A DNA stretch of 64,000 nt from Cellulosimicrobium arenosum (GCF_014837295.1 NZ_JACYHB010000017.1:1-64000), one strand, 5' to 3'; positions 1-8,437 are shown, numbered from the stretch's first letter. Notes: a model not told the origin generated them from the sequence alone. Translations and numbers: made by a program.

Positions 1-461
1 TCCGTCAGCGCCGTCGCGTCCGCGATCGCGAACGGCACGTTCAACAACCGCGCCAACGTCTGCGCCAGATACGTCTTGCCCGTCCCCGTCGGACCGATCA
101 GCAGCACGTTCGACTTCGACAGCTCGACCGGGTCGCCGTCGGGACCCGACCCCTTGAGGCTCACCCCGGCGCGCACGCGCTTGTAGTGGTTGTAGACGGC
201 CACGGCGAGCGCACGCTTGGCACCGTCCTGACCGATGACGTACTGCTCGAGGAACTCGAAGATCTCGCGAGGCTTGGGCAGCTCGTCGAGCTGCGCCTCC
301 CCTGCCTCGCTGAGCTCCTCCTCGATGATCTCGTTGCACAGGTCGATGCACTCGTCGCAGATGTAGACGCCTGGACCGGCGATGAGCTTCTTGACCTGCT
401 TCTGCGACTTCCCGCAGAACGAGCACTTGAGCAGGTCGGCGCCGTCTGAGATGCGAGCCAC
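1..461 (-). CDS. clpX: ATP-dependent Clp protease ATP-binding subunit ClpX (N-terminal part only)
   Basis: Unfoldase of the ClpXP protease: it recognises tagged or damaged proteins, unfolds them with ATP and feeds them to ClpP in the cytoplasm. Only the first ~153 codons are here; the rest lies before base 1. The N-terminal zinc-binding domain is clear, with Cys13, Cys16, Cys35 and Cys38 (CSFC...CDEC), followed by the start of the AAA+ domain with Walker A GPTGTGKT. The GTG start at 461 gives VARISDG, a normal ClpX N-terminus, and an AAGGAGA ribosome site lies just upstream. It lies downstream of clpP1-clpP2 on the same strand, the usual actinobacterial order. A 171-base gap separates it from clpP2, so it may also have its own promoter. 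Confidence 0.96.
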   Translation of the reverse strand, partial: MARISDGADLLKCSFCGKSQKQVKKLIAGPGVYICDECIDLCNEIIEEELSEAGEAQLDELPKPREIFEFLEQYVIGQDGAKRALAVAVYNHYKRVRAGVSLKGSGPDGDPVELSKSNVLLIGPTGTGKTYLAQTLARLLNVPFAIADATALT

Positions 462-632
462 TGCGTGTCTCCTTGCCTCGGTGCCCCGGTCGGACGTGTC
501 CTGCTCCCCATTCCACACCACCGCGACGACGTTGTCAGGTGGGCGCTCCGGCGGTGCGCGAGAACACGTCGCGCCGCCGACCCCGGGACGGGATCGACGG
601 CGCGACGCTCGCTCCTGCGCAGCCGGCTCCGG

Positions 633-1349
633 TCAGGGCTTGTTGATCTGGACCGGCTTGCGGCTCTCGAGGACCTGGTCGACGAGACCGTAGTCCTTCG
701 CCTGCGCAGCGGTCAGGATCTTGTCCCGCTCGATGTCCTGGCGGACCTGCTCGATCTCCCGGCCCGAGTGCAGCGCGAGGGTGTCCTCGAGCCACTCGCG
801 CATCCGGATCAGCTCGTTGGCGTGGATCTCGATGTCGGACGCCTGCGCGTAGCCACCGCCCTCCATCGCCGGCTGGTGGATCAGGACCCGTGCGTTGGGC
901 AGCGCGAGACGCTTGCCCGGCTGGCCAGCGGCGAGCAGCACGGCCGCGGCGGAGGCCGCCTGACCGAGGCAGACGGTCTGGATCTGCGGCTTGATGTACT
1001 GCATCGTGTCGTAGAGCGCCGTCATCGCCGTGAACGAGCCACCCGGCGAGTTGATGTACAGGATGATGTCGCGGTCGGGGTCCTGGCTCTCGAGGACGAG
1101 CAGCTGGGCCATGACGTCGTCGGCGGACGCGTCGTCGACCTGGACGCCCAGGAAGATGATGCGGTCCTCGAACAGCTTGGTGTAGGGGTCCTGGCGCTTG
1201 AAGCCGTACGCGGTGCGCTCCTCGAACTGCGGGAGCACGTAGCGTGCCGACGGGGCACCGCCCGGCATGGCGACGCCGCCGGGGCGGGCCGCCGGGCCGG
1301 CGAGGCGCTGCGCGGTGGACAGGTACTGGGACTCGGCGCTGAAGCTCAC
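633..1349 (-). CDS. clpP2: ATP-dependent Clp protease proteolytic subunit ClpP2
   Basis: Serine peptidase subunit that assembles with ClpP1 into the mixed 14-mer chamber of actinobacteria. It has 238 residues. The catalytic triad is visible as Ser133 (GQAASAA), His158 (LIHQPA) and Asp209 (ERDK). The N-terminal extension of ~45 residues before [13 protein letters not shown] is typical of the second actinobacterial ClpP. The GTG start at 1349 has a GAGGAG ribosome site five bases upstream. It lies 38 bases downstream of clpP1 and is probably cotranscribed with it; the gene pair is usually activated by ClgR in this phylum, but I could not point to a convincing ClgR box. Confidence 0.96.
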   Translation of the reverse strand: MSFSAESQYLSTAQRLAGPAARPGGVAMPGGAPSARYVLPQFEERTAYGFKRQDPYTKLFEDRIIFLGVQVDDASADDVMAQLLVLESQDPDRDIILYINSPGGSFTAMTALYDTMQYIKPQIQTVCLGQAASAAAVLLAAGQPGKRLALPNARVLIHQPAMEGGGYAQASDIEIHANELIRMREWLEDTLALHSGREIEQVRQDIERDKILTAAQAKDYGLVDQVLESRKPVQINKP

Positions 1350-1387
1350 GGGTTCTCCTCGGGTGAAGTCTGTGTCCGGTGGCGGGT

Positions 1388-2029
1388 TCAGGAGGCCGTG
1401 GTGCCGCCGCCGCCGGTGACCGACGAGGCGTTCGTGACGACGTGGTCGATGAAGCCGTACTCCTTGGCCTCCGCGGCCGTGAACCAGTTGTCCCGGTCGT
1501 TGTCCTTGACGATCTGCTCGAGCGACTGGCCGGTCTGCTCCGCGGTCAGCTCCGAGAGCACGCGCTTCATGTGCATGATCAGCTGCGCGTTGATCCGCAC
1601 GTCGGTCGCGGTGCCGCCGATGCCGCCGGACGGCTGGTGCATCATGACCCGGGCGTGCGGCGTCGCGTAGCGCTTGCCCTTGGTGCCCGAGGAGAGCAGG
1701 AACTGCCCCATCGACGCGGCCATGCCCATCGCGATCGTGGCGACGTCGGGCTGGATGTACTGCATCGTGTCGTAGATCGCCATGCCGGCCGTGATCGAGC
1801 CGCCCGGCGAGTTGATGTACAGCCAGATGTCCTTGTCCGGGGCCTCCGCGGCGAGCAGCATCATCTGCGCGCAGATGGCGTTCGCGTTCTCGTCGCGGAC
1901 CTCCGACCCGAGCCAGATGATGCGCTCCTTGAGGAGCCGGTTGTAGATGGAGTCGTTGAGTCCGAGGCCCGGACCCTCGGCACGTCCGACCGGGGCCGTC
2001 GCGTCGGACGGCAGGTACAGCTCGTTCAC
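1388..2029 (-). CDS. clpP1: ATP-dependent Clp protease proteolytic subunit ClpP1
   Basis: First subunit of the ClpP1P2 protease. Triad: Ser106 (MGMAASMG), His131 (VMMHQPSGG) and Asp180 (DNDRDNW), numbered from the GTG at 2029. The start is a choice: an ATG at 2035 lies directly against an AAGGAG ribosome site with no spacing, while the GTG two codons later has a six-base spacer, so I prefer 2029 (213 residues). The C-terminus ends in a flexible Gly/Thr tail. It is separated from the upstream tig gene by a strong terminator (2217-2262), so clpP1P2 should have its own promoter in 2036-2216; a TAGGGT box on the minus strand (about 2128-2123) is a weak candidate. Confidence 0.95.
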   Translation of the reverse strand: MNELYLPSDATAPVGRAEGPGLGLNDSIYNRLLKERIIWLGSEVRDENANAICAQMMLLAAEAPDKDIWLYINSPGGSITAGMAIYDTMQYIQPDVATIAMGMAASMGQFLLSSGTKGKRYATPHARVMMHQPSGGIGGTATDVRINAQLIMHMKRVLSELTAEQTGQSLEQIVKDNDRDNWFTAAEAKEYGFIDHVVTNASSVTGGGGTTAS

Positions 2030-2216
2030 TTCCATCTCCTTCGTCGCTCCTGCGGGGCTCCCCGCCTGCGCTGCGAGCGGTCGGGACGGTGTGCTCTCCG
2101 TCCGCTACCGCCTTGCTGCAGTGACCCTAACGCGGCGGGGGTCGCGCACTCGTCCCGACAGGGCGCCGTTTCGCTGTCGGCGCACCGACGCGTGGTCGCG
2201 GACAGGTCCGGCCGCA

Positions 2217-2262
2217 CGACCACGGCCCGCACCCTCCGGGTGGAGGGTGCGGGCCGTGGTCG
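2217..2262 (-). terminator. Intrinsic-type terminator after tig
   Basis: Exact 21-base inverted repeat (arms 2217-2237 and 2242-2262, four-base loop GGGT), 20 bases after the tig stop codon. There is no U-tract, as is common in high-GC actinobacteria. It isolates tig from the clpP1P2 unit downstream. Confidence 0.85.
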
Positions 2263-2281
2263 ACCGGTGGAGCGGGAGGCC

Positions 2282-3727
2282 TCAGGCCTTCGCGCTCTTC
2301 GACGCCTTCTTCTTCTTCGCGGGCTCGGCCGCGGCGGCCTCCTCGGCCTCGACCTCGGCCACGGCCTCCTCGGCGAGCTCCTCGGTCACGGCCTCGGCGG
2401 CAGCCACCTCGGCGTCCTCCTCGGAGAGCTCCGGGACCTCGTCGGCCGCGTCGTCGGCGTCGGAGCCGATGAACTCGGTGAGGTCGACGACCGTGCCGGC
2501 GGAATCCTTGACCTCGACCTGCCGCAGTGCGACCGCGAGCGCCTTCGACCGGGCGACCTCTCCGACCATCGCGGGGATCTGACCGCCCTTGTCGATCGAC
2601 TGGATGAACTCGTTCGGGTCCATCCCGTACTGACGCGAGGCCTGCACGAGGTACTCGAGGAGCTCGTTCTGGGCGACCTTGACCTCGAGCTGCTCGGCGA
2701 GCGTGTCGAGCAGGATCTGGTTCTTGATGGCCGTGGTCGCCTCCACCGTGACCTCGGCGCGATGCTCGTCGTCCTCGAGCCGGCTCTCGGACTCGAGGTG
2801 ACGGTGCACCTCGGCCTCGACGACTCCGGCCGGGACCGGGACCTCGACGGCCTCCTCGAGCGCCTTGAGCAGCCCGTCGCGCGCGGCGACGGCCTGGTCC
2901 GACGTCTTGCTGCCGGCGGCCTGCTCACGCAGGTCCGTCGTCAGCTCGTCCAGGGTGTCGAACTCGGACGCGAGCTGGGCGAAGTCGTCGTCCGCCGCAG
3001 GCAGGTCGCGCTGCTTGACCGAGGTCGCGGTGACCGTCACCTCGGCGTCCTTGCCCTCGTGCTCGCCCCCGGCGAGCGGTGCCGTGAACGTCGTCGTCTC
3101 GTCCGCGGACAGCCCGGTGAGCGCCTCGTCCAGCCCGTCGAGCATGTTGCCCGAGCCGATCTGGTAGCTCACGCCGGACACGGAGTCGACCTCCTCGCCG
3201 TCGACGACGGCCTTGAGGTCGAGGACGACGAAGTCGCCCTCGGCTGCCGGGCGGTCGACGCCGACGAGGGTGCCGAAGCGCTCGCGCAGCGCGTCGAGGC
3301 GCTCGGTCACGTCCTCGTCGCTCACCTCGGCGGCGTCGACGGTCAGCGCGATCGACGACAGGTCCGGGAGCGTGATCTCGGGACGGATCTCGACCTCGGC
3401 CGTGAACTTCAACGGCCCCTCCGCCTCGAGCGGCACCTCGGTGACCTCGACCTCGGGCTGGCCGAGCGGACGGATGCCGGACTCGGTGACCGCCTGGCGG
3501 TAGAAGCCGGAGAGGCCCTCGTTGACTGCGTGCTCGAGCACGGCCGGCCGACCCACGCGCTGGTCGATGATGCGGGGCGGGACCTTGCCCTTGCGGAAGC
3601 CGGGGATGTTCACCTGCTCCGCGATGTGCTGGTAGGCGTGGTCGATGCTCGGCCTGAGCTCGTCGTACTCCACCTCGACGGTCAGCTTGACCTTGGTGGG
3701 GTCCAGGGTCTCGACGTCGCTCTTCAC
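2282..3727 (-). CDS. tig: Trigger factor, ribosome-bound chaperone and prolyl isomerase
   Basis: Binds the ribosomal exit tunnel and shields nascent chains, with FKBP-type peptidyl-prolyl isomerase activity. 481 residues. The ribosome-binding signature GFRKGKVP sits at residues 43-50, followed by the PPIase domain (about 155-245) and the helical C-terminal chaperone domain. The last ~60 residues are an acidic Glu/Ala tail ending in a Lys-rich KKKKASKSAK segment, longer than in E. coli and typical of this phylum. The reading frame extends five codons further to a TTG at 3742, but the GTG at 3727 gives VKSDVETL, the usual actinobacterial N-terminus, and has GGAG nine bases upstream. Upstream, bases 3728-3918 hold no gene. 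Confidence 0.94.
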   Translation of the reverse strand: MKSDVETLDPTKVKLTVEVEYDELRPSIDHAYQHIAEQVNIPGFRKGKVPPRIIDQRVGRPAVLEHAVNEGLSGFYRQAVTESGIRPLGQPEVEVTEVPLEAEGPLKFTAEVEIRPEITLPDLSSIALTVDAAEVSDEDVTERLDALRERFGTLVGVDRPAAEGDFVVLDLKAVVDGEEVDSVSGVSYQIGSGNMLDGLDEALTGLSADETTTFTAPLAGGEHEGKDAEVTVTATSVKQRDLPAADDDFAQLASEFDTLDELTTDLREQAAGSKTSDQAVAARDGLLKALEEAVEVPVPAGVVEAEVHRHLESESRLEDDEHRAEVTVEATTAIKNQILLDTLAEQLEVKVAQNELLEYLVQASRQYGMDPNEFIQSIDKGGQIPAMVGEVARSKALAVALRQVEVKDSAGTVVDLTEFIGSDADDAADEVPELSEEDAEVAAAEAVTEELAEEAVAEVEAEEAAAAEPAKKKKASKSAKA

Positions 3728-3918
3728 TTCGATGGTCTCCAACTGGTCTGGGCGGGCCGGCGTGCGGCCGGGGACAGCACCGTGCTCTCACGCGGACGCG
3801 TGGAACGAACGGAACGGGAGCGGAAGGCAGCAGTCCACGGGGATCCCCGCGGACGCGCCGACCACAGACGTCGCACGTGCGCGGACGAACGGGCAACCGT
3901 CCTATCGTACGGGAACGG

Positions 3919-4299
3919 TCAAGCGCGACGGTTCCCCGGGTCTCCTGCGACCGCCCGGAATCGCCCCCCGAGCTCCACGTCGCCGTCCGTCTCCAGCACG
4001 ACCACGACGCTGTCCGAGACCGCCCAGGACTGGTGCTCCTCGCCCGGTGACCAGAGTGCAAGACGTCCCGGGGTCACGGTCGCTCGGGCGTCGTCGTCGC
4101 CGACCACCGTGCACTCCCCCGCCACGACGGCGAACACCTGGGTACGCGTCGCCCGGTGCCTGCCGATCGTGCCTCCGGCGGCGACCCGGGCCACGTGGAC
4201 CTGGGTCCGCCCGTCCGTCGCCGGCGGCAGGGCGTCCATGACGACCCCGGTGCTCCCGAACCGCTCGACCGGGTACTGCACGACCTCGAAGATCCGCAC
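3919..4299 (-). CDS. Cupin-fold small protein
   Basis: 126 residues with the pattern of a single-domain cupin: HRATRTQVFAVVAGECTVVG (first cupin motif) and TPGRLALWSPGEEHQSWAVSD (second motif with Glu-Glu-His). Members bind metals or small ligands; no substrate can be named here. The GTG start used lies one base after the 3' end of tRNA-Pro, so trimming of the tRNA would leave an almost leaderless mRNA. An alternative ATG at 4239 would remove the first 20 residues. Reading-frame use matches the neighbours and suggests a real gene, but the start is uncertain. Confidence 0.65.
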   Translation of the reverse strand: MRIFEVVQYPVERFGSTGVVMDALPPATDGRTQVHVARVAAGGTIGRHRATRTQVFAVVAGECTVVGDDDARATVTPGRLALWSPGEEHQSWAVSDSVVVVLETDGDVELGGRFRAVAGDPGNRRA

Positions 4300-4300
4300 G

Positions 4301-4374
4301 TCGGGGTGACAGGATTTGAACCTGCGACCCTCTGCTCCCAAAGCAGATGCGCTACCAAGCTGCGCCACACCCCG
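4301..4374 (-). tRNA. tRNA-Pro (anticodon TGG)
   Basis: Cloverleaf of 74 nt including discriminator A, with acceptor stem CGGGGTG/CACCCCG, a D-arm GCGCAGCTTGGTAGCGC, anticodon loop CTTTGGGA (TGG) and T-arm with GGTTCAAATCC. CCA is not encoded. A TACACT -10-like box lies about 30 bases upstream (minus strand 4409-4404). Confidence 0.95.
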
Positions 4375-4451
4375 ATGCCGGCCGCGGGGCGGCGGGCATG
4401 GCAAGTGTACTGGTGGAGGGCGGGTCCGGATGCTGGCCCCGGACGGCCTCC

Positions 4452-4488
4452 GGGGGACTCTGGGGGGGCTCCGGGGGGGCTCTGGGGG
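4452..4488 (+). other. G-quadruplex-type tract between divergent tRNA genes
   Basis: Four uninterrupted G runs of 5, 7, 7 and 5 bases (4452-4456, 4462-4468, 4473-4479, 4484-4488) separated by loops ACTCT, CTCC and CTCT. The block is nearly mirror-symmetric. It sits between tRNA-Pro (minus) and tRNA-Gly (plus), where both promoters must lie. This fits the classical intramolecular G4 pattern on the plus strand; any function is inference. Confidence 0.6.
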
Positions 4489-4559
4489 ACTCTGCGGCGG
4501 GCGGGCCCCACGGTTTGCTATCGTTGCCGCCGCAGGCAGCCGGGCTCCCGGCGGCCCTC

Positions 4560-4633
4560 GCGGGCGTAGCTCAATGGTAGAGCCTCAGTCTTCCAAACTG
4601 ATCACGCGGGTTCGATTCCCGTCGCCCGCTCCA
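4560..4633 (+). tRNA. tRNA-Gly (anticodon TCC)
   Basis: 74 nt including encoded CCA. Acceptor stem GCGGGCG/CGCCCGC, D-arm TAGCTCAATGGTAGAGC, anticodon loop CTTCCAA (TCC), T-arm GGGTTCGATTCCC. A TATCGT -10-like box lies at 4519-4524. Confidence 0.96.
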
Positions 4634-4694
4634 CCCACGGGCGCCCCACCGACTCGGTGGAGCGCCCGTCGTCGTCTCCACCCGCGGACAGCCG

Positions 4695-4724
4695 TTGCGG
4701 CTCCGCGACGCGGACCGATAGCCT
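4695..4724 (+). promoter_or_regulatory. Predicted promoter of the cysteine leader-cysK-cysE unit
   Basis: TTGCGG (4695-4700), 18-base spacer, TAGCCT (4719-4724). The spacing is right for a housekeeping sigma factor and it would give a leader of about 80 bases before the leader peptide start. Confidence 0.5.
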
Positions 4725-4812
4725 CAGGGCAACGCACGTCGCAGCGCCGCACCGCCGCCACCGCACGGCGGCCCGCGACCGTCGGCGCGCATCCGACCAG
4801 GAGGAGCGAGGA

Positions 4813-4896
4813 ATGACCGCGAGCACCGCGCTTCCCGCGCCGTCCCGTCGCGCTCTCGCGCGCACCTCCTGTTGTTGCTGTCCCGGCTGTCGCTGA
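4813..4896 (+). CDS. Cysteine-rich leader peptide (27 residues) upstream of cysK
   Basis: Short frame starting with ATG at 4813, preceded by AGGAGG at 4799-4804. It ends in SCCCCPGCR: four consecutive Cys codons (TGT TGT TGC TGT) and a fifth Cys two codons later, just before TGA. The gene that follows makes cysteine. Cysteine-run leader peptides that attenuate downstream sulfur genes have been described in mycobacteria, and this one has the same design: ribosomes should pause on the Cys codons when Cys-tRNA is scarce and change access to the cysK start. It is probably a cis-acting sensor, not a functional protein. The frame is open further upstream to 4660 but without a ribosome site. Confidence 0.8.
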   Translation: MTASTALPAPSRRALARTSCCCCPGCR

Positions 4897-5059
4897 CGAC
4901 CGCCCAGCGCGCGGACCGCCGCGCAGACCGACCGCGAGAGCTCGTGCCGCGCACGACGCGCCGTCGGTCGCCGCACGACGCGCCCCGCCCGTCCGCGGCA
5001 CCTCGCTCCCGCACCACCACCGCCCCGGCTCGCCCGAGCCGTCGACAGAAGAGGAACTC
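4897..5059 (+). promoter_or_regulatory. Attenuator region between Cys leader peptide and cysK
   Basis: 163 bases that hold no other gene. Complementary segments are visible: GACCGAC just after the leader against GTCGGTC about 30 bases later, and a short hairpin CGGCTC-GCCC-GAGCCG (5026-5041) ending shortly before the AGAGGAA ribosome site of cysK. These fit alternative structures governed by ribosome position on the leader peptide; the exact fold is inference. Confidence 0.5.
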
Positions 5060-5995
5060 ATGGCACGCATCTACGACGACGTCACCCAGCTCGTCGGCAA
5101 CACGCCCCTCGTCCGGCTCAACAAGCTCACCGAAGGCGTCGGCGCGACGGTCGTCGGCAAGCTCGAGTTCTACAACCCCGCGAACTCCGTCAAGGACCGC
5201 ATCGGTGTCGCGATCATCGATGCCGCCGAGGCGTCGGGCGAGCTCGCGCCCGGCGGCACGATCGTCGAGGCCACCTCGGGCAACACCGGCATCGCCCTCG
5301 CGATGGTCGGCGCGGCACGCGGCTACGACGTCGTGCTCACGATGCCCGAGACGATGTCCAAGGAGCGTCGCGCGCTGCTGCGGGCCTTCGGCGCCGAGCT
5401 CATCCTGACGCCCGGCTCCGAGGGCATGAAGGGCGCGGTGAACCGCGCGGACGAGATCGTCGCCCAGCGCGAGGGCGCGATCCTCGCGCGCCAGTTCGCC
5501 AACGAGGCCAACCCCGAGATCCACCGGCGCACGACCGCCGAGGAGATCTGGGCGGACACCGACGGCGAGGTCGACATCGTCGTCGCGGGCATCGGCACCG
5601 GCGGGACGATCACCGGAGTCGGCCAGGTGCTCAAGGAGCGCAAGCCGGGCGTGCAGATCGTCGCGGTCGAGCCCGAGGAGTCGGCCATCCTCAACGGCGG
5701 CGCGCCCGGGCCGCACAAGATCCAGGGCATCGGCGCGAACTTCGTGCCCGAGATCCTCGACACCTCCGTCTACGACGAGGTCCTGGACGTCAACGCCGAG
5801 ACCGCCGTCGAGTACGCGCGGCGCGCGGCGAAGGAGGAGGGCCTGCTCGTCGGGATCTCGTCCGGCGCGGCGATCTACGCGGCGCTCGAGCTCGCGAAGC
5901 GTCCCGAGAACGCGGGCAAGTTGATCGTCACGATCATCCCGTCGTTCGGCGAGCGCTACCTGTCCTCGATCCTCTACGCCGACCTGCTGGACTGA
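5060..5995 (+). CDS. cysK: Cysteine synthase A (O-acetylserine sulfhydrylase)
   Basis: PLP enzyme that makes L-cysteine from O-acetyl-L-serine and sulfide in the cytoplasm. 311 residues, normal length. The PLP lysine is Lys45 in NSVKDR; the phosphate-binding loops [12 protein letters not shown] and [12 protein letters not shown] and the C-terminal GISSGAA are all intact. ATG start with an AGAGGAA ribosome site. It is followed by cysE after one base, so serine acetyltransferase and cysteine synthase are made together and can form the cysteine synthase complex; the cysE C-terminus ends in Ile, as needed to dock into CysK. It is likely regulated by the Cys-codon leader upstream. Confidence 0.97.
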   Translation: MARIYDDVTQLVGNTPLVRLNKLTEGVGATVVGKLEFYNPANSVKDRIGVAIIDAAEASGELAPGGTIVEATSGNTGIALAMVGAARGYDVVLTMPETMSKERRALLRAFGAELILTPGSEGMKGAVNRADEIVAQREGAILARQFANEANPEIHRRTTAEEIWADTDGEVDIVVAGIGTGGTITGVGQVLKERKPGVQIVAVEPEESAILNGGAPGPHKIQGIGANFVPEILDTSVYDEVLDVNAETAVEYARRAAKEEGLLVGISSGAAIYAALELAKRPENAGKLIVTIIPSFGERYLSSILYADLLD

Positions 5996-5996
5996 C

Positions 5997-6623
5997 GTGT
6001 CGGCACCTGCTGCGCAGCGCGGCGCACCCGGCTCCCGGGTGCGCCGCTTCCTGCGCGTCCTCGCCGAGGACCTCGAGGCGGCCCGACGGCGCGACCCGGC
6101 CGCGCGGACACGTCTGGAGGTGGCGCTCGCGTACCCCGGGCTGCACGCCGTGTGGGCGTACCGGCTGGCGCACCGGATGTGGCGCGAGCCCCTGCTGCGC
6201 CTGCCCGCGCGCCTCGTCTCGCAGGCCGCGCGCACCGTCACCGGCGTGGAGATCCACCCGGGTGCCCGCATCGGGCGGAGGCTGTTCATCGACCACGGCA
6301 TGGGGGTCGTCGTCGGCGAGACGGCCGTGGTCGGGGACGACGTCGTGCTCTTCCACACGTCGACCCTCGGCGGCCGCTCGATGCGCCGCGGCAAGCGCCA
6401 CCCCACGCTCGGGGACCGGGTGGTCGTCGGTGCCGGCGCCAAGATCCTCGGCCCGGTCTGGGTCGGTGACGACGCGCAGGTCGGCGCGAACGCGGTCGTC
6501 GTCAAGGACGTGCCCGCGGGTGCCGTCGCGGTCGGCGTCCCGGCCCGCGTCCGGTTCCCGCGACGCGGCGCCGACGACAGCACGGTGGAGGACCCGTCGC
6601 TGCTGATCGAGTACGTCATCTGA
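5997..6623 (+). CDS. cysE: Serine O-acetyltransferase
   Basis: Transfers acetyl from acetyl-CoA to L-serine, the first step of cysteine synthesis. 208 residues, the short form without the long N-terminal helix domain of E. coli CysE. The left-handed beta-helix hexapeptide repeats run from about residue 83 to 180 ([40 protein letters not shown]), with catalytic His100 in FIDHGMG. The last residues EYVI end in the C-terminal Ile that binds the CysK active site. GTG start one base after the cysK stop indicates translational coupling. A small CCCGC/GCGGG hairpin follows the stop. Confidence 0.95.
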   Translation: MSAPAAQRGAPGSRVRRFLRVLAEDLEAARRRDPAARTRLEVALAYPGLHAVWAYRLAHRMWREPLLRLPARLVSQAARTVTGVEIHPGARIGRRLFIDHGMGVVVGETAVVGDDVVLFHTSTLGGRSMRRGKRHPTLGDRVVVGAGAKILGPVWVGDDAQVGANAVVVKDVPAGAVAVGVPARVRFPRRGADDSTVEDPSLLIEYVI

Positions 6624-6699
6624 CCCGCTGCGCGGGCCCGGCACGTGCGGCCTGGGGATGGTCTCGAGCACTCCCGGGCGTCCGCTAGGCTACTTCCAG

Positions 6700-6758
6700 C
6701 GGTACCCGAGACCTCGCGTCCCGGATACCCCCCTGCCCGTGACGCGGCTCGGGTACCG
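6700..6758 (+). promoter_or_regulatory. Long inverted repeat / structured leader before the F420-type oxidoreductase
   Basis: Exact 11-base arms CGGTACCCGAG (6700-6710) and CTCGGGTACCG (6748-6758), with a second 6-base stem CGCGTC/GACGCG (6715-6720, 6741-6746) nested inside and a 20-base loop. It lies between a TAGGCT -10-like box (6686-6691) and the start at 6809. It could be an RNA hairpin in the leader or a two-half-site operator. Confidence 0.5.
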
Positions 6759-6808
6759 CCCTACTCTCCCCCTCGGACCCACCAGTCCCTCGACGACGAG
6801 GAGCACCC

Positions 6809-7861
6809 ATGCGCCTGGGAATCCACACCGGCTACTGGTCCGCCGGGCCTCCCCCCGGGATCCAGGACGCGGTCCTGGCGGCCGACCGGCTCGGCGTCGA
6901 CTCGGTGTGGACCGCCGAGGCCTACGGGTCCGACGCGTTCACCCCGCTCGCGTGGTGGGGCGCGGCGACCTCGCACGTCCGCCTCGGCACCGCGGTCGCG
7001 CAGATCTCCGCGCGCACCCCCGCCGCGACCGCGATGGCCGCGCTGACGCTGGACCATCTCTCGGGCGGTCGCTTCGTGCTCGGCCTCGGCGTCTCCGGGC
7101 CGCAGGTCGTCGAGGGCTGGTACGGCCAGCCGTACGCGCGCCCCCTCGCACGCACGCGCGAGTACGTCGACGTCGTGCGTCAGGTCCTCGCGCGCGAGGC
7201 TCCGGTCACGTCGGCGGGACCCCACTACCCGCTCCCCCTGCCCGACGGCGCAGGAACAGGTCTGGGCAAGGCGCTGCGCTCGACCGTGCACCCGTTGCGC
7301 GCCGACCTGCCGATCCACCTCGCGGCGGAGGGACCCAAGAACATCGCCCTGGCCGGCGAGATCGCCGACGGTTGGCTGCCGCTGTTCTACTCGCCGCGCA
7401 TGGACGCCTCGTTCCGCGAGCTGCTCGCGGACGGCTTCGCGAAGCGCTCGCAGCACCGCTCGCCGATCGACGACTTCGAGGTCAGCGCGACCGTCCCCGT
7501 CGTCGTCGACGAGCACGTGGAGCGCGCCGCGGACACGGTCCGCCCGTTCCTGTCGCTCTACGTGGGCGGCATGGGCGCCAAGGGCGCGAACTTCCACCGC
7601 GACGCGCTCGATCGGCTGGGATACTCCGACGCGTGCGACGAGATCCAGGCGCACTACCTCGCGGGCCGCAAGGACCTCGCGGCGGCCGCGGTGCCGACGG
7701 CGATGGTCGAGGACGTCGCGCTCGTCGGTCCGGCGGAGAAGATCGCCCACGACCTGGGTGCGTGGCAGGAGACCGCGGTCACGACCCTGCTCGTGCAGGG
7801 CGACGCCACGGCGGTCCAGGTGGTCGCCGCCGCGCTGGGAACCGAACCCACCGGGCACTGA
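6809..7861 (+). CDS. LLM-class F420-dependent oxidoreductase
   Basis: 350-residue luciferase-like monooxygenase fold (TIM barrel). The N-terminus MRLGIHTGYW, the segment GVDSVWTAEAYGSDAFTPLAWWGA and LTLDHLSGGRFVLGLGVSGPQVVEGWYG match the F420-binding oxidoreductase families that are abundant in actinobacteria. The cofactor is probably reduced F420; the substrate cannot be deduced. ATG start with GAGGAG upstream. It stands alone, preceded by a structured leader and followed by a convergent gene; a 6-base stem (7863-7881) after the stop may terminate it. Confidence 0.85.
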   Translation: MRLGIHTGYWSAGPPPGIQDAVLAADRLGVDSVWTAEAYGSDAFTPLAWWGAATSHVRLGTAVAQISARTPAATAMAALTLDHLSGGRFVLGLGVSGPQVVEGWYGQPYARPLARTREYVDVVRQVLAREAPVTSAGPHYPLPLPDGAGTGLGKALRSTVHPLRADLPIHLAAEGPKNIALAGEIADGWLPLFYSPRMDASFRELLADGFAKRSQHRSPIDDFEVSATVPVVVDEHVERAADTVRPFLSLYVGGMGAKGANFHRDALDRLGYSDACDEIQAHYLAGRKDLAAAAVPTAMVEDVALVGPAEKIAHDLGAWQETAVTTLLVQGDATAVQVVAAALGTEPTGH

Positions 7862-7889
7862 GGCCACGCCGACCTCGTGGCGGCCGGGA

Positions 7890-8306
7890 TCAGGGGTGCC
7901 GGTCCGGACCGGACCCGCCGGGCGCGGTATCGGCGTCCGGGTCGGGGAACCACACCGCCCGTCGCAGATCGACGCGCCGGCCGTCCGCGCTGAGCGGACA
8001 GCCCTCCGCCCGGAGCGTGCGCAGCACCTCCTCGCGCTTGTGCGCCGGGGGGTACCCCGACGCCGCGAGGACGCGCCACCACGGCAGGGGCGCGCCGTCG
8101 TCGTCCACGCCGGACGACTCCCGCAGGACCCGGCCCACCTGGCGGGGTCCGCCGCGGTGGAGCGTCTCGCCCACGATCTCTGCGACGAGGCCGTACGTCA
8201 TCACGCGTGCGGTCGGGATGCGCCCGACGAGGGCGAGCACCGCCGCGGCGTACTCCGCGGCGTCCGCCGTACCGGTCGAGGCACCCAGGTCGTGGGACGG
8301 TTGCAT
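7890..8306 (-). CDS. Alkyltransferase-like protein (MGMT fold without active cysteine)
   Basis: 138 residues resembling the DNA-binding domain of O6-alkylguanine-DNA alkyltransferase. The helix-turn-helix region RIPTARVMTYGLVAEIVG and the segment after it are recognisable, but the catalytic PCHRV motif reads PWWRV at residues 75-79, so Trp76 replaces the acceptor Cys. This is the hallmark of ATL proteins, which bind O6-alkylguanine and hand the lesion to nucleotide excision repair instead of reversing it. Monocistronic, convergent with the oxidoreductase gene. Confidence 0.85.
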   Translation of the reverse strand: MQPSHDLGASTGTADAAEYAAAVLALVGRIPTARVMTYGLVAEIVGETLHRGGPRQVGRVLRESSGVDDDGAPLPWWRVLAASGYPPAHKREEVLRTLRAEGCPLSADGRRVDLRRAVWFPDPDADTAPGGSGPDRHP

Positions 8307-8437
8307 CGAGACGGTCTCCCTGCGGGTCGCGCCGGGCGACGGTCGCCGGACCTCGCCATCGTGCCACGTGGGTCACAGGTTGCGCGGCCCGCGAGATTCT
8401 CCTGGCGCCGACCACCGCAGGTCGCGATGATCGAGGC

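Noticed and set aside
2036-2216. ClgR box in front of clpP1P2
   Set aside because: No sequence matched a ClgR site well enough to be reported.
1379-4309. Very long open frame on the plus strand opposite clpP1 and tig
   Set aside because: It is antisense to well-recognised genes, has repetitive Arg/Leu/Asp composition and no domain. In GC-rich DNA the opposite strand stays open because of third-position GC.
4657-4812. Upstream extension of the Cys leader frame
   Set aside because: It lies over the predicted promoter and has no ribosome site; the AGGAGG before 4813 marks the real start.
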